Assembly: GCF_008831285.2 (NCBI RefSeq)
Contig: NW_022204679.1
Coordinates: 1 to 64,000 of the forward strand
Length of the DNA stretch: 64,000 nucleotides
From: Nymphaea colorata
Taxonomy: Eukaryota > Streptophyta > Magnoliopsida > Nymphaeales > Nymphaeaceae
Direction of reading: 5' to 3'
A program made the translations under genes and the position numbers. The first letter of the stretch is position 1; each line of letters starts with the position of its first letter. Below the pieces are notes generated by a model. That model was given only the letters and a program-made list of their open reading frames with translations. It did no database searches and was not told the origin of the DNA. This document shows, in pieces, positions 54,320 to 64,000 of this stretch.

Positions 54320-56846
54320 TTATGGTTTACCTAATGTGTTTCACTAGTTGTTACATTTATAATGATTCTTAATACGGATGTCCTTAACAAGTGGTTCATT
54401 TGGTGTCATATAGTTAACCTAATGTGTTTCACTTGTATTTAATTGAATGTGCTTAACAAGTGAATTAGCTTAACAATAGGGCACCAAATGAATCACTCAA
54501 ATCTCATTCATTTTCATGCAAGCCTGTGATTTCAATCTACTAAATCATTTAACATGGATATAACAATAAGTCAAGTACATTCAATAAAGTATGCGTGATC
54601 ATATGAATCACTTAAATCTGACTCGTATTGGTAGGACTAAGTGCACGATCTAAAGGATTGAAATTACAAGTTTGTATCAATACAAGTGCAATTTAAGTGA
54701 TTCAAATGATCACACATACTAAATTGAATGTGCTTAACTTATTGTTACATCCATGTTGCTTGATTAAGTGAACTGAAATCACAAGTTTGTATGAAAATGA
54801 ATGTGATTCGAGTGATTCATTTGGTGTCTTATAGTTAACCTAACGTGTTTCACATGTTATTACATCCATGATCAATGATTTAAATAATTAAAACTCACAA
54901 GTTTATATGGATATAAAGGAGACCTATGCATTAGTTTGATCCTTTCTAGTTTGTACGATAAGTTGAACATGTTGTTACATCTATAGTGATCGATGCACAA
55001 GTTCACATCAATACGAGTGGGAAGTGATTCAATTGATCACGCATATTTAATTGAATGTACTTAACTTGTTGTTACGTTTATATTAATGATTTAGTAAATT
55101 CAAATCATAGGTTTATATGAAAATGAATGGGATTCGAGTGATTCATTTGGTGCTTACAGGTAACTTAATGTGTTTCACTTGTTATTACATACATTTGATC
55201 ACTTATGTTTAATCGAGAGATTATGTGATTCATTTTTACTTGTTCTTACATACATTTGATAACTTATATTTAATTGAAGTGCGTAACCATTTGTTACATA
55301 CGTATAGAATGACTTAGTGGCTTGAAAAAAGAAGTCCGTTTGGAAATGAATGAGAGTCAAGTCACTATATTGGTCCCTTATAGTTAATCTAATGTATTTC
55401 ACTTGTTATTACATCTATAATGAATGATTTAAATGGTTGAAATCACAAGTTTATATGGATACAAATGGTTGAAGTCACTATATTTGTACACGTGTAGTTA
55501 GTCCGATGAGTTGAATTTGTTGTTACATCTATAGGGAACGTTCTAAAGGATTGAAATCACATGTTCGTACGAATACAAGTGAGATTTAAGTGATTCATAT
55601 AATCGTGCATACTTAATTGAATGTGTTTAACTTGTTGTTACGTCTATAATAAATGATTTAGTAGATTGAAATCACAAGTTTGTGCGAAAATGAATGAGTG
55701 ATTCATTTGGTGTCTTGTAGTTAACCTATTGTGTTTCACTTGTTATTACATCTTTGATCAATGATTTAAATGATTAAAATTTACAAGTTTGTATGGACAT
55801 AAAGGAGACCTATGCATTAGTTTGATCCCTTGTAGTTAGTTCAATAAGTTGAACTAGTTCTTACATCTATGGTGATCGATGTAAGGAATTGAAATCACAA
55901 GTTTGTATCAATATGAGTGGGATTTAAGTGATTCATTTTATCACACATAAGTAATTGAATGTGCTTAACTTGTTGTTACGTCTATATTAAATGATTTAGT
56001 AGATTAAAATCATAGGTTTGTATGAAAATGAATGATATTGGAGTGATTCATTTGGTGTCTTGTAATTAACCTAATGTGTTTCACTTGTTATTACATATAT
56101 TTGATCACTTATATTTAATTGAGAGAGATTAAGTGATTCATTTTCACTTGTTATTACATATAATTGATCACTTGTATTTAATTGAATGTGCGCGACCATT
56201 TGTTACTTACGTATAGAATGACCTAGTGGCTTTGATACCAGAAGTTCGTTTGGAATACATATATAATGAATGATTTAAATGATTGAAATCACATGTTCAT
56301 GTGGATACAAACGCGTGTAGTTAGTCCGATGACTTGAATTTATTGTTACAACTATAGTGCATGATCTAAATGATTGAAATCACAAGTTTGTATCAATACA
56401 AGTGTGATTTAAGTGATTCAAATGATCACACATATTTAATTGAATGTGCTTAACTTGTTGTTACATCCATATTGTTAGATTAAGTGAATTCAAATCACAA
56501 GTTTGTGTGAAAATAAATGAGATTTGAGTGATTCATTTGGTGTCTTATAATTAACCTAATATGTTTCACTCGTTATGACATCTATGATCGACGATTTAAA
56601 CGATAAAAACTCACAAGTTTATATGGATCTAAAGGAGACCTATGGATTAGTTTAGTTTGATCCCTTGTAGTTTGTTCAATAAGTTGAACATGTTGTTACA
56701 TCTCATTCATTTGTATCCATACGCACACTAAATCACTCGTCTCGATACGAGTGACATTTAAGTGATTCATTTGATCATGCATACTTAATTGAATATGCTT
56801 AACTTGTTGCTACGTCTATATTAAATGATTTAGTATATTGAAATCA
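54320..56846 (-). repeat. Inverted family A copy iv, partial, ends at the family B border
   Basis: Reads from the unit end back to about offset 590 (module 2, A submonomer) and contains modules 8 to 2 without large deletions. Small losses occur, such as near 55021 (GGGAAGTGATTC). The inverted repeat is at 54460-54853. The module-5 D element has lost a base near 55278, which opens a 67-codon minus-strand frame at 55199-55402. Confidence 0.88.
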
Positions 56847-56856
56847 AGTCGTTAAT
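56841..56856. other. Junction between inverted family A and family B
   Basis: Family A text TTAGTATATTGAAATCA should continue TAGGTTTG as the complement of module 2. Instead it continues AGTCGTTAATTTGCTCCCC, the start of the family B unit. The family B parent has ATTCAAGTCGTTAATTTG, so overlap at the joint is only about three bases. Confidence 0.85.
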
Positions 56857-58061
56857 TTGCTCCCCTATATTTAATCTAATGTGTTTCACTTGTTATTACA
56901 TGTGTAATGAATGATTTAGATGATTGAAATCACAAGTTTATATCGATACAAGTAGGATCTATGCTTTTGTTTGACCCCTTTTATTTAATTCAGTGAAACA
57001 AAAAAGTTCTACTTCTTGGACTAACTACAAGCATCAATCTAATGTATACATCAGATTTGTGTCCATATGAATTGGAGGTTTCAATCATTTAAATCATTCC
57101 TTATACATGTAATAACAAGTGAAACACATTAGATTAACTATAAAAGAACAAATGAACCACTTGAATTTCATTCATTTTCATGCAAACTTACGATTTAAAT
57201 CCACTAAATCATTCAACATGGATGTAGCAACAAGTTAATCGCACTCAATGAAATATGCGTGCTCAGATGAATCGCTTAAATCCCACTCGTATTGATACAA
57301 ACTTGTGATTTCAATTCATTAGATCCTTACTATTGATGTAACTACAAGTTCAACTCATTGGATTTACTACAAGAGATCAAACTAATGCGTAGATCTCATT
57401 TCCATCCATTTGAACTTGTGATTTCAATCAACAAAATCAATCATTGTACATGTAGTAACAAGTGAAACGCATTAAGCTAATGATAAGCGATCAAACGAAT
57501 GACGTGGATCTCTTTTTTTCATATAAACTTTTAGTTTGAACCATTTAAATCATTCGTTATAGATGCTAAAACAAGCGAAACACATTATATTAACTGAAAT
57601 ACAACAAGTAAATAACTTAAATGTCTTTTATGTACATAAAAGCTTGTGATTTCATTCCACTAAATCATTCAACATGCATGTTTAAGCACATTCACAGATT
57701 AGTTTTTTATTCAAGTCATTCTATTGATCCCTTATAGTTAACCTAATGTGTTTCACTGTTTATTACTTCTATAAAAAACGATTTAAATCATTGAAATCAC
57801 CAGATAATATTGTTAAAAATGGAATCTATGCATTAGTTTCATCCCTAGTACTTAATCGAAAGAATTCAACTTGTTGTTACATCTATAGTACGCGATATAA
57901 GCGATTGAAATCAGTTGTTCGTATAAATACGAGTGGGATTTAAGCTATTCATTTGATCACACATATTTAATTGAATGTTTTTAACTTGTTAGTACATCCA
58001 TTTTGAATGATTTATTTGATCGAAATCACAAGTTTGTATGAGAATGAATAAGATTCAAGTC
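56851..58061. repeat. Family B HOR copy 1, 1211 bp
   Basis: Reverse monomer sequence at about 56851-56990 is followed by a forward block at about 57000-57722 and a second reverse block at about 57724-58061. The forward block holds about six to seven monomers. The perfect palindrome at 57625-57642 lies near its end. Confidence 0.9.
57625..57642. repeat. Perfect 18-bp palindrome in family B copy 1
   Basis: CTTTTATGTACATAAAAG equals its own reverse complement. It lies in the last part of the forward block, shortly before the switch to reverse monomers. Intact in copies 1, 2 and 4; changed in copies 3, 5 and 6. Confidence 0.93.
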
Positions 58062-59270
58062 GCGAATTTGCTCCCCTATATTTAATCTAATGTGTTTCAC
58101 TTGTTATTACATGTGTAATGAATGATTTAAATGATTGAAATCACAAGTTTATATCGATACAAGTGGGATCTATGCTTTTGTTTGACCCCTTTTATTTAAT
58201 TCAATGAAACAAAAAGTTCTACTTCTTGGACTAACTACAAGCATCAAACTAATGTATACATCAGATTTGTGTCCATATGAATTAGAGGTTTCAATCATTT
58301 AAATCATTGCTTATACATGTAATAACAAGTGAAACACATTAGATTAACTATAAAAGAACAAATGAACCACTTGAATTTCGTTCATTTTCAAGCAAACTTG
58401 CGATTTAAATCCACTAAATCATTCAACGTGGATGTAGCAACAAGTTAATCGCATTCAATGAAATATGCGTGCTCAGATGAATCGCTTAAATCCCACTCGT
58501 ATTGATACAAACTTGTTATTTCAATTCTTTAGATCCTTACAATTGATGTAACTACAAGTTCAACTCATTGGATTAACTACAAGAGATCAAACTAATCCGT
58601 AGATCCCATTTCCATCCATTTGAACTTGTGATTTCAATCAACAAAATCAATCATTGTACATGTAGTAACAAGTGAAACGCATTAGGCTAATGATAAGCGA
58701 TCAAACGAATGACGTGAATCTCTTTTTTTCATATAAACTTTTAGTTTGAACCATTTAAATCATTCGTTATAGATGCTAAAACAAGCGAAACACATTATAT
58801 TAACTGAAATACAACAAGTAAATAACTTAAATGTCTTTTATGTACATAAAAGCTTGTGATTTCATTCCACTAAATCATTCAACATGCATGTTTAAGCACA
58901 TTCACAGATTCGTTTTTGATTCAAGTCATTCAATTGATCCCTTATAGTTAACTTAATGTGTTTCATTGTTTATTACTTCTATAAAGAACGATTTAAATGA
59001 TTGAAATCACCTGATCATATAGTTAAAAATGGAATTTATGCATTAGTTTCATCCCAGTACTTAATCGAAAGAATTCAACTTATCGTTACATCTATAGTAC
59101 GCGATATAAGCGATTGAAATCAGTTGTTCGTATAAACACGAGTGAGATTTAAGCGATTCATTTGATCACACATATTTAATTGAATGTTTTTAACTTTTTA
59201 GTACATCCATTTTGAATGATTTATTTGATCGAAATCACAAGTTTGTGTGAGAATGAATAAAATTCAAGTC
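58062..59270. repeat. Family B HOR copy 2, 1209 bp
   Basis: Starts with the GCGAATTTGC form of the marker. Order and lengths of forward and reverse blocks match copy 1. The palindrome is intact at 58835-58852. Confidence 0.9.
58835..58852. repeat. Perfect 18-bp palindrome in family B copy 2
   Basis: Identical to the palindrome of copy 1 and in the same place in the unit. Confidence 0.92.
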
Positions 59271-60417
59271 GTTAATTTGCTCCCTTATATTTAATCTAAT
59301 GTGTTTCACTTGTTATTACATGTGTAATAAATGATTTAAATGATTGAAATCACAAGTTTATATCGATACAAGTGGGATCTAACTACAAGCATCAAACTAA
59401 TGTATACATCAGATTTGTGTCCATATGAATTGGAGATTTCAATCATTTAAATCATTCCTTATACATGTAATAACTAGTGAAACACATTAGATTAACTATA
59501 AAAGAACAAATGAACCACTTGAATTTCGTTCATTTTCATGCAAACTTGTGATTTAAATCCACTAAATCATTCAACGTGGATGTACCAACAAGTTTATCAC
59601 ATTCAATGAAATATGCGTGCTCAGATGAATCGCTTAAATCCCACTCGTATTGATACAAACATGTGATTTTCAATTCATTAGATTCTTTTCATTTGATGTA
59701 ATTACAAGTTCATCTCATTGGATTAACTACAAGAGATCAAACTAATGCGTAAATCCAATTTGCATCCATTTGAACTTATTTTAATTAACAAAATCAATCA
59801 TTGTACATGTAATAACAAGTGAAACGCATTAAGCTAATGATAAGCGATCAAACGAATGACGTGAATCTCTTTTTTTCATATAAACTTTTAGTTTGAACCA
59901 TTTAAATCATTCGTTATAGATGTAATAACAAGTGAAACACGTTATATTAACTGAAATACAGCAAGTAAATAACTTAACTGTCATTTATGTTCATAAAGCT
60001 TGTGATTTCATTCTAGTAAATCATTCAATATGCATGTTTAAGCACATTCACACATTAGTTTGTGATTCAAGTCATTCAATTGATCCCTTATAGTTAACCT
60101 AATGTGTTTCACTGTGTATTACTTCTATAAAGAACGATTTAAATGATTGAAATCACCTGATAATATAGTTAAAAATGGAATCTATGCATTAGTTTCATCC
60201 CTAGTACTTAATCGAAAGAATTCAACTTGTTGTTACATCTATAGTACGCGATATAAGCGATTGAAATCAGTTATTCGTATAAACACGAGTGGGATTTAAG
60301 CTATTCATTTGATCACACATATTTAATTGAATGTTTTTAACTTGTTAGTACATCCATTTTGAATGATTTATTTGATCGAAATCACAAGTTTGTATGAGAA
60401 TGAATAAGATTCAAGTC
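59271..60417. repeat. Family B HOR copy 3, 1147 bp
   Basis: Starts with the GTTAATTTGC form. It lacks about 60 bp near 59380, where AGTGGGATCT is followed at once by AACTACAAGCATC; this removes the reverse-to-forward transition. The palindrome is degenerate (CATTTATGTTCATAAAG near 59980). It has variant words TACCAACAAGTTTATC and GATTCTTTTC. Confidence 0.9.
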
Positions 60418-61620
60418 GCGAATTTGCTCCCCTATATTTAATCTAATGTGTTTCACTTGTTATTACATGTGTAATGAATGATTTAAATGATTGAAATCAC
60501 AAGTTTATATCGATACAAGTGCGATCTATGCTTTTGTTTGACCCCTTTTATTTAATTCAATGAAACAAAAAGTTCTACTTCTTGGACTAACTACAAGCAT
60601 CAAACTAATGCATACATCAGATTTGTGTCCATATGAATTGGATGTTTTAATCATTTAAATCATTCCTTATACATGTAATAACAAGTGAAACACATTAGAT
60701 TAACTATAAAAGACAAATGAACCACTTGAATTTCATTCATTTTCATGCAAACTTGCGATTTAAATCCACTAAATCATTCAACGTGGATGTAGCAACAAGT
60801 TAATCGCACTCAATGAAATATGCGTGCTCAGATGAATCGCTTAAATCCCACTCGTATTGATACAAACTTGTGATTTCAATTCATTAGATCTTTACTATTG
60901 ATGTAACTACAAGTTCAACTCATTGGATTAACTACAATAGATCAAACTAATGCATAGATCTCATTTCCATCCATTTAAACTTGTGATTTCAATCAACAAA
61001 ATCAATCATTGTACATGTAGTAACAAGTGAAACGCATTAAGCTAATGATAACGATCAAACGAATGACGTGGATCTCTTTTTTTCATATAAACTTTTAGTT
61101 TTAACCATTTAAATCATTCGTTATAGATGCTAAAACAAGCGAAACACATTATATTAACTGAAATACAACAAGTAAACAACTTAAATGTCTTTTATGTACA
61201 TAAAAGCTTGTGATTTCATTCCACTAAATCATTCAACATACATGTTTAAGCACATTCACAGATTAGTTTTTGATTCAAGTCATTCAATTGATCCCTTATA
61301 GTTAACCTAATGTGTTTCACTGTTTATTACTTCTATAAAGAACGATTTAAATGATTGAAATCACCTGATCATATAGTTAAAAATGGATGCATTAGTTTCA
61401 TCCCTAGTACTTAATCGAAAGAATTCAACTTGTCGTTACATCTATAGTACGCGATATAAGCGATTGAAATCAGTTGTTCGTATAAACACGAGTGGGATTT
61501 AAGCTATTCATTTGATCACACATATTTAATTGAATGTTTTTAACTTTTTAGTACATCCATTTTGAATGATTTATTTGATCGAAATCACAAGTTTGTATGA
61601 TAATGAATAAGATTCAAGTC
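60418..61620. repeat. Family B HOR copy 4, 1203 bp
   Basis: GCGAATTTGC form. The block order is unchanged and the palindrome is intact at 61189-61206. A small loss occurs at AAAATGGATGCATTAG near 61380. Confidence 0.9.
61189..61206. repeat. Perfect 18-bp palindrome in family B copy 4
   Basis: Identical to the palindromes of copies 1 and 2 and in the same place in the unit. Confidence 0.92.
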
Positions 61621-62829
61621 GTTAATTTGCTCCCCTATATTTAATCTAATGTGTTTCACTTGTTATTACATGTGTAATAAATGATTCAAATGATTGAAAT
61701 CACAAGTTTATATCGATACAAGTGGGATCTATGCTTTTGTTTGACCCTTTTATTTAATTCAATGAAAGAAAAAGTTCTACTTCTTGGACTAACTACAAGC
61801 ATCAAACTAATGTATACATCAGATTTCTGTCCACATGAATTGGAGATTTCAATCATGTAAATCATTCCTTATACATGTAATCACAAGTGAAACACATTAG
61901 ATTAAGTATAAAAAACAAAAGAACCACTTGAATTTCGTTCATTTTCATGCAAACTTACGATTTAAATCCACTAAATCATTCAACGTGGATGTACCAACAA
62001 GTTTATCACATTCAATGAAATATGCGTGCTCAGATGAATCGCTTAAATCCCACTCGTATTGATACAAACTTGTGATTTCAATTCATTAGATTCTTTTCTA
62101 TTGATGTAACTACAAGTTCATCTCATTGGGTTAACTAAAAGAGATCAAACTAATGCGTAAATCCCATTTGCATCCATTTGAACTTGTGATTTCAATCAAC
62201 AAAATCAATCATTGTACATGGAATAACAAGTGAAACGCATTAAGCTAATGATAAGCGATCAAACGAATGACGTGAATCTGTTTTTTTCATATAAACTTTT
62301 AGTTTGAACCATTTAAATAATTCGTTATAAATGTTAAAACAAGCGAAACACATTATATTAACTGAAATACAACAAGTAAGTAACTTAAATGTTTTTTATG
62401 CACATAAAAGCTTGTGATTTCATTCCACTAAATCATTCAACATGCATGTTTATCCACATTCACAGATTAGTTTTTGATTCAAGTCATTCAATTGATCCCT
62501 TATAGTTAACTTAATGTGTTTCACTGTTTATTACTTCTATAAAGAACGATTTAAATGATTGAAATCACTTGATCATATAGTTAGAAATGGAATCTATGCA
62601 TTAGTTTCATCCCTAGTACTTAATCGAAAGAATTCAACTTGTTGTTACATCTATAGTACGCGATATAAGCGATTGAAATCAGTTATTCGTATAAACACGA
62701 GTGGGATTTAAGCTATTCATTTGATCACACATATTTAATTGAATGTTTTTAACTTGTTAGTACATCCATTTTGAATGATTTATTTGATCGAAATCACAAG
62801 TTTGTATGAGAATGAATAAGATTCAAGTC
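61621..62829. repeat. Family B HOR copy 5, 1209 bp
   Basis: GTTAATTTGC form. It shares TACCAACAAGTTTATC and GATTCTTTTC with copy 3, which supports a two-unit alternation. The palindrome is degenerate (TTTTTTATGCACATAAAAG near 62391). Confidence 0.9.
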
Positions 62830-64000
62830 GCGAATTTGCTCCCCTATATTTAATCTAATGTGTTTCACTTGTTATTACATGTGTAATGAATGATTTAAAT
62901 GATTGAAATCACAAGTTTATATCGATACAAGTGAGATCTATGCTTTTGTTTGACCCCTTTTATTTAATTCAATGAAACAAAAAGTTCTACTTCTTGGACT
63001 AACTGCAAGCACCAAACTAATGCATACATCAGATTTGTGTCCATATCAATTGGAGGTTTCAATCATTTAAATCATTCCTTATACATGTAATAACAAGTGA
63101 AACACATTAGATTAACTATAAAAGAACAAATGAACCACTTGAATTTCATTCATTTTCATGCAAACTTGCGATTTAAATCCACTAAATCATTCAACGTGGA
63201 TGTAGCAACAAGTTAATCGCATTCAATGAAATATGCGTGCTCAGATGAATCGCTTAAATCCCACTCGTATTGATACAAACTTGTGATTTCAATTCATTAG
63301 ATCCTTACTATTGATGTAACTACAAGTTCAACTTATTGGATTAACTACAGGAGATCAAACTAATGTGTAGATCCCATTTGCATCCATTTGAACTTGTGAT
63401 TTCAATCAACAAAATCAATCATTGTACATGTAATAACAAGTGAAACGCATTAAGCTAATGATAAGCGATCAAACGAATGACGTGAATCTCTTTTTTTCAT
63501 ATAAACTTTTAGTTTGAACCATTTAAATCATTCGTTATAGATGTAATAAAAAGTGAAACACGTTATATTAACTGAAATACAGCAAGTAAATAACTTAACT
63601 GTCATTTATGTTCATACAAGCTTCTGATTTCATTCCAGTAAATCATTCAATATGCATGTTTAAGCACATTCACGCATTAATTTGTGATTGAAGTCATTCA
63701 ATTGATCCCTTATAGTCAACCTAATGTGTTTCACTGTTTATTACTTCTATAAAGAACGATTTAAATTATTGAAATCACCAGATAATATAGTTAAAAATGG
63801 AATCTATGCATTAGTTTCATCCCTAGTACTTAATCGAAAGAATTCAACTTGTCGTTACATCTATAGTACGCGATATAAGCGATTGAAATCAGTTATTCGT
63901 ATAAACACGAGTGAGATTTGAGCTATTCATTTGATCACACATATTTAATTGAATGTTTTTAACTTGTTAGTACATCCATTTTGAATGATTTATTTGATCG
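62830..64000. repeat. Family B HOR copy 6, partial (1171 bp), cut by the window end
   Basis: GCGAATTTGC form. It lacks only about the last 39 bp at the window end. It shares the CACGTTATATTAACTG and ACAGCAAGTAAATAAC variants with copy 3. The palindrome is degenerate (CATTTATGTTCATACAAG). Confidence 0.9.

Larger units (their letters stand above)
49186..56846 (-). repeat. Inverted block of family A satellite, 7.66 kb
   Basis: Every family A marker appears here as its complement, for example GTTAATCTAGTGTATTTCAC, ATACGGATGTCCTTAAC and GTTTGTACGATAAGTTGAAC. Unit boundaries (GGTGTC ends) lie at 49518, 52032 and 54319. The copies carry more base changes and internal deletions than the forward array. 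Minus-strand open frames at 51515-51718 and 55199-55402 are the same repeat by-products as in the forward array. Confidence 0.94.
56847..64000. repeat. Family B satellite array, ~1.21-kb higher-order repeat, 6 copies
   Basis: The phase marker AATTTGCTCCCCTATATTTA (or a near variant) starts units at 56851, 58062, 59271, 60418, 61621 and 62830, spaced 1211, 1209, 1147, 1203 and 1209 bp. Monomers share the family A boxes (ACTTGTGATTTCAAT, AACAAGTGAAACACATTAG) but differ elsewhere, for example CGTGCTCAGATGAATCGC and AACGAATGACGTG. Each unit mixes forward and reverse monomers. Open frames at 57746-57943 and 63724-63921 are repeat by-products. Copies differ from each other by visible scattered substitutions, more than in the forward family A array. 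Confidence 0.94.

Noticed and set aside
57746-57943. A 65-codon frame in family B, seen again at 63724-63921.
   Set aside because: It lies across reverse monomers of the satellite, is not open in copies 2-5, and shows no domain.
1-64000. CRISPR array or bacterial repeat locus.
   Set aside because: The recurring words are not short direct repeats with unique spacers; the intervening sequence is itself repeated, and no cas-like gene exists.
1-64000. LTR retrotransposon, DNA transposon, ribosomal DNA or tRNA cluster.
   Set aside because: No reverse transcriptase, transposase or integrase reading frame, no terminal-repeat layout with primer sites, and no rRNA or tRNA core words were seen.
1-64000. 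Telomeric repeats or a mammalian-type CENP-B box.
   Set aside because: The frequent ATTAGGTTA word is not arranged as tandem TTTAGGG or TTAGGG, and I saw no clear CENP-B box on reading; the visual search was not exhaustive.

Overview
The whole 64-kb window is eukaryotic satellite DNA. I found no protein gene, RNA gene, complete transposon, CRISPR array or bacterial-type operon. The sequence is strongly A+T rich (roughly 70 % from hand counts of sample lines). Every stretch I read is a variant of one basic monomer of about 111-117 bp. Each monomer carries two recurring boxes, ACTTGTGATTTCAATC and GTAACAACAAGTGAAACAC. Long nested tandem arrays of this kind suggest heterochromatin (pericentromeric, subtelomeric or knob-like) of a plant or another large eukaryotic genome. 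I cannot name the species or the satellite family from memory.

Region 1 (1-49185): a head-to-tail array of 17 copies, the first and last partial, of a 3155-bp higher-order repeat (HOR; 'family A'). The unit is built from A-B-C submonomers of about 115 bp each, grouped into modules, some with an extra 224-bp D element. Read on copy 2 (3117-6271), the module lengths are 568, 348, 484, 345, 568, 331, 423 and 88 bp. The 423-bp module holds a 395-bp inverted repeat with arms of about 180 bp and a spacer of about 38 bp. Copy lengths vary: about 3.14-3.16 kb in most, 2.92 kb in four consecutive copies, then 3359, 3925, 2809, 1399 and 2532 bp. Most length changes are explained by exchange between similar submonomers in different modules.

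Region 2 (49186-56846): the same family A repeat in the opposite orientation, more diverged and more rearranged. It starts at a sharp orientation switch near 49185.

Region 3 (56847-64000): a second HOR ('family B') of about 1.21 kb made from related monomers, six copies with the last nearly complete. Each unit contains a forward block of about 730 bp and reverse blocks totalling about 480 bp, so inversion is part of the unit. A two-unit alternation (about 2.4 kb) is visible at some positions.

Local anomalies are a poly(A) stretch near 22640-22792 between two copies of the same satellite sequence, and several patches dense in single-base deletions (near 8.2-9.1, 19.1-19.5, 22.3-22.6, 31.5-32.6 and 40.9-41.9 kb). 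The patches look like weak assembly consensus. The short open frames that recur at one place in many units are repeat by-products, not genes. The window reads as the edge of a homogenised satellite array running through an inverted, degenerate border into a different satellite array.
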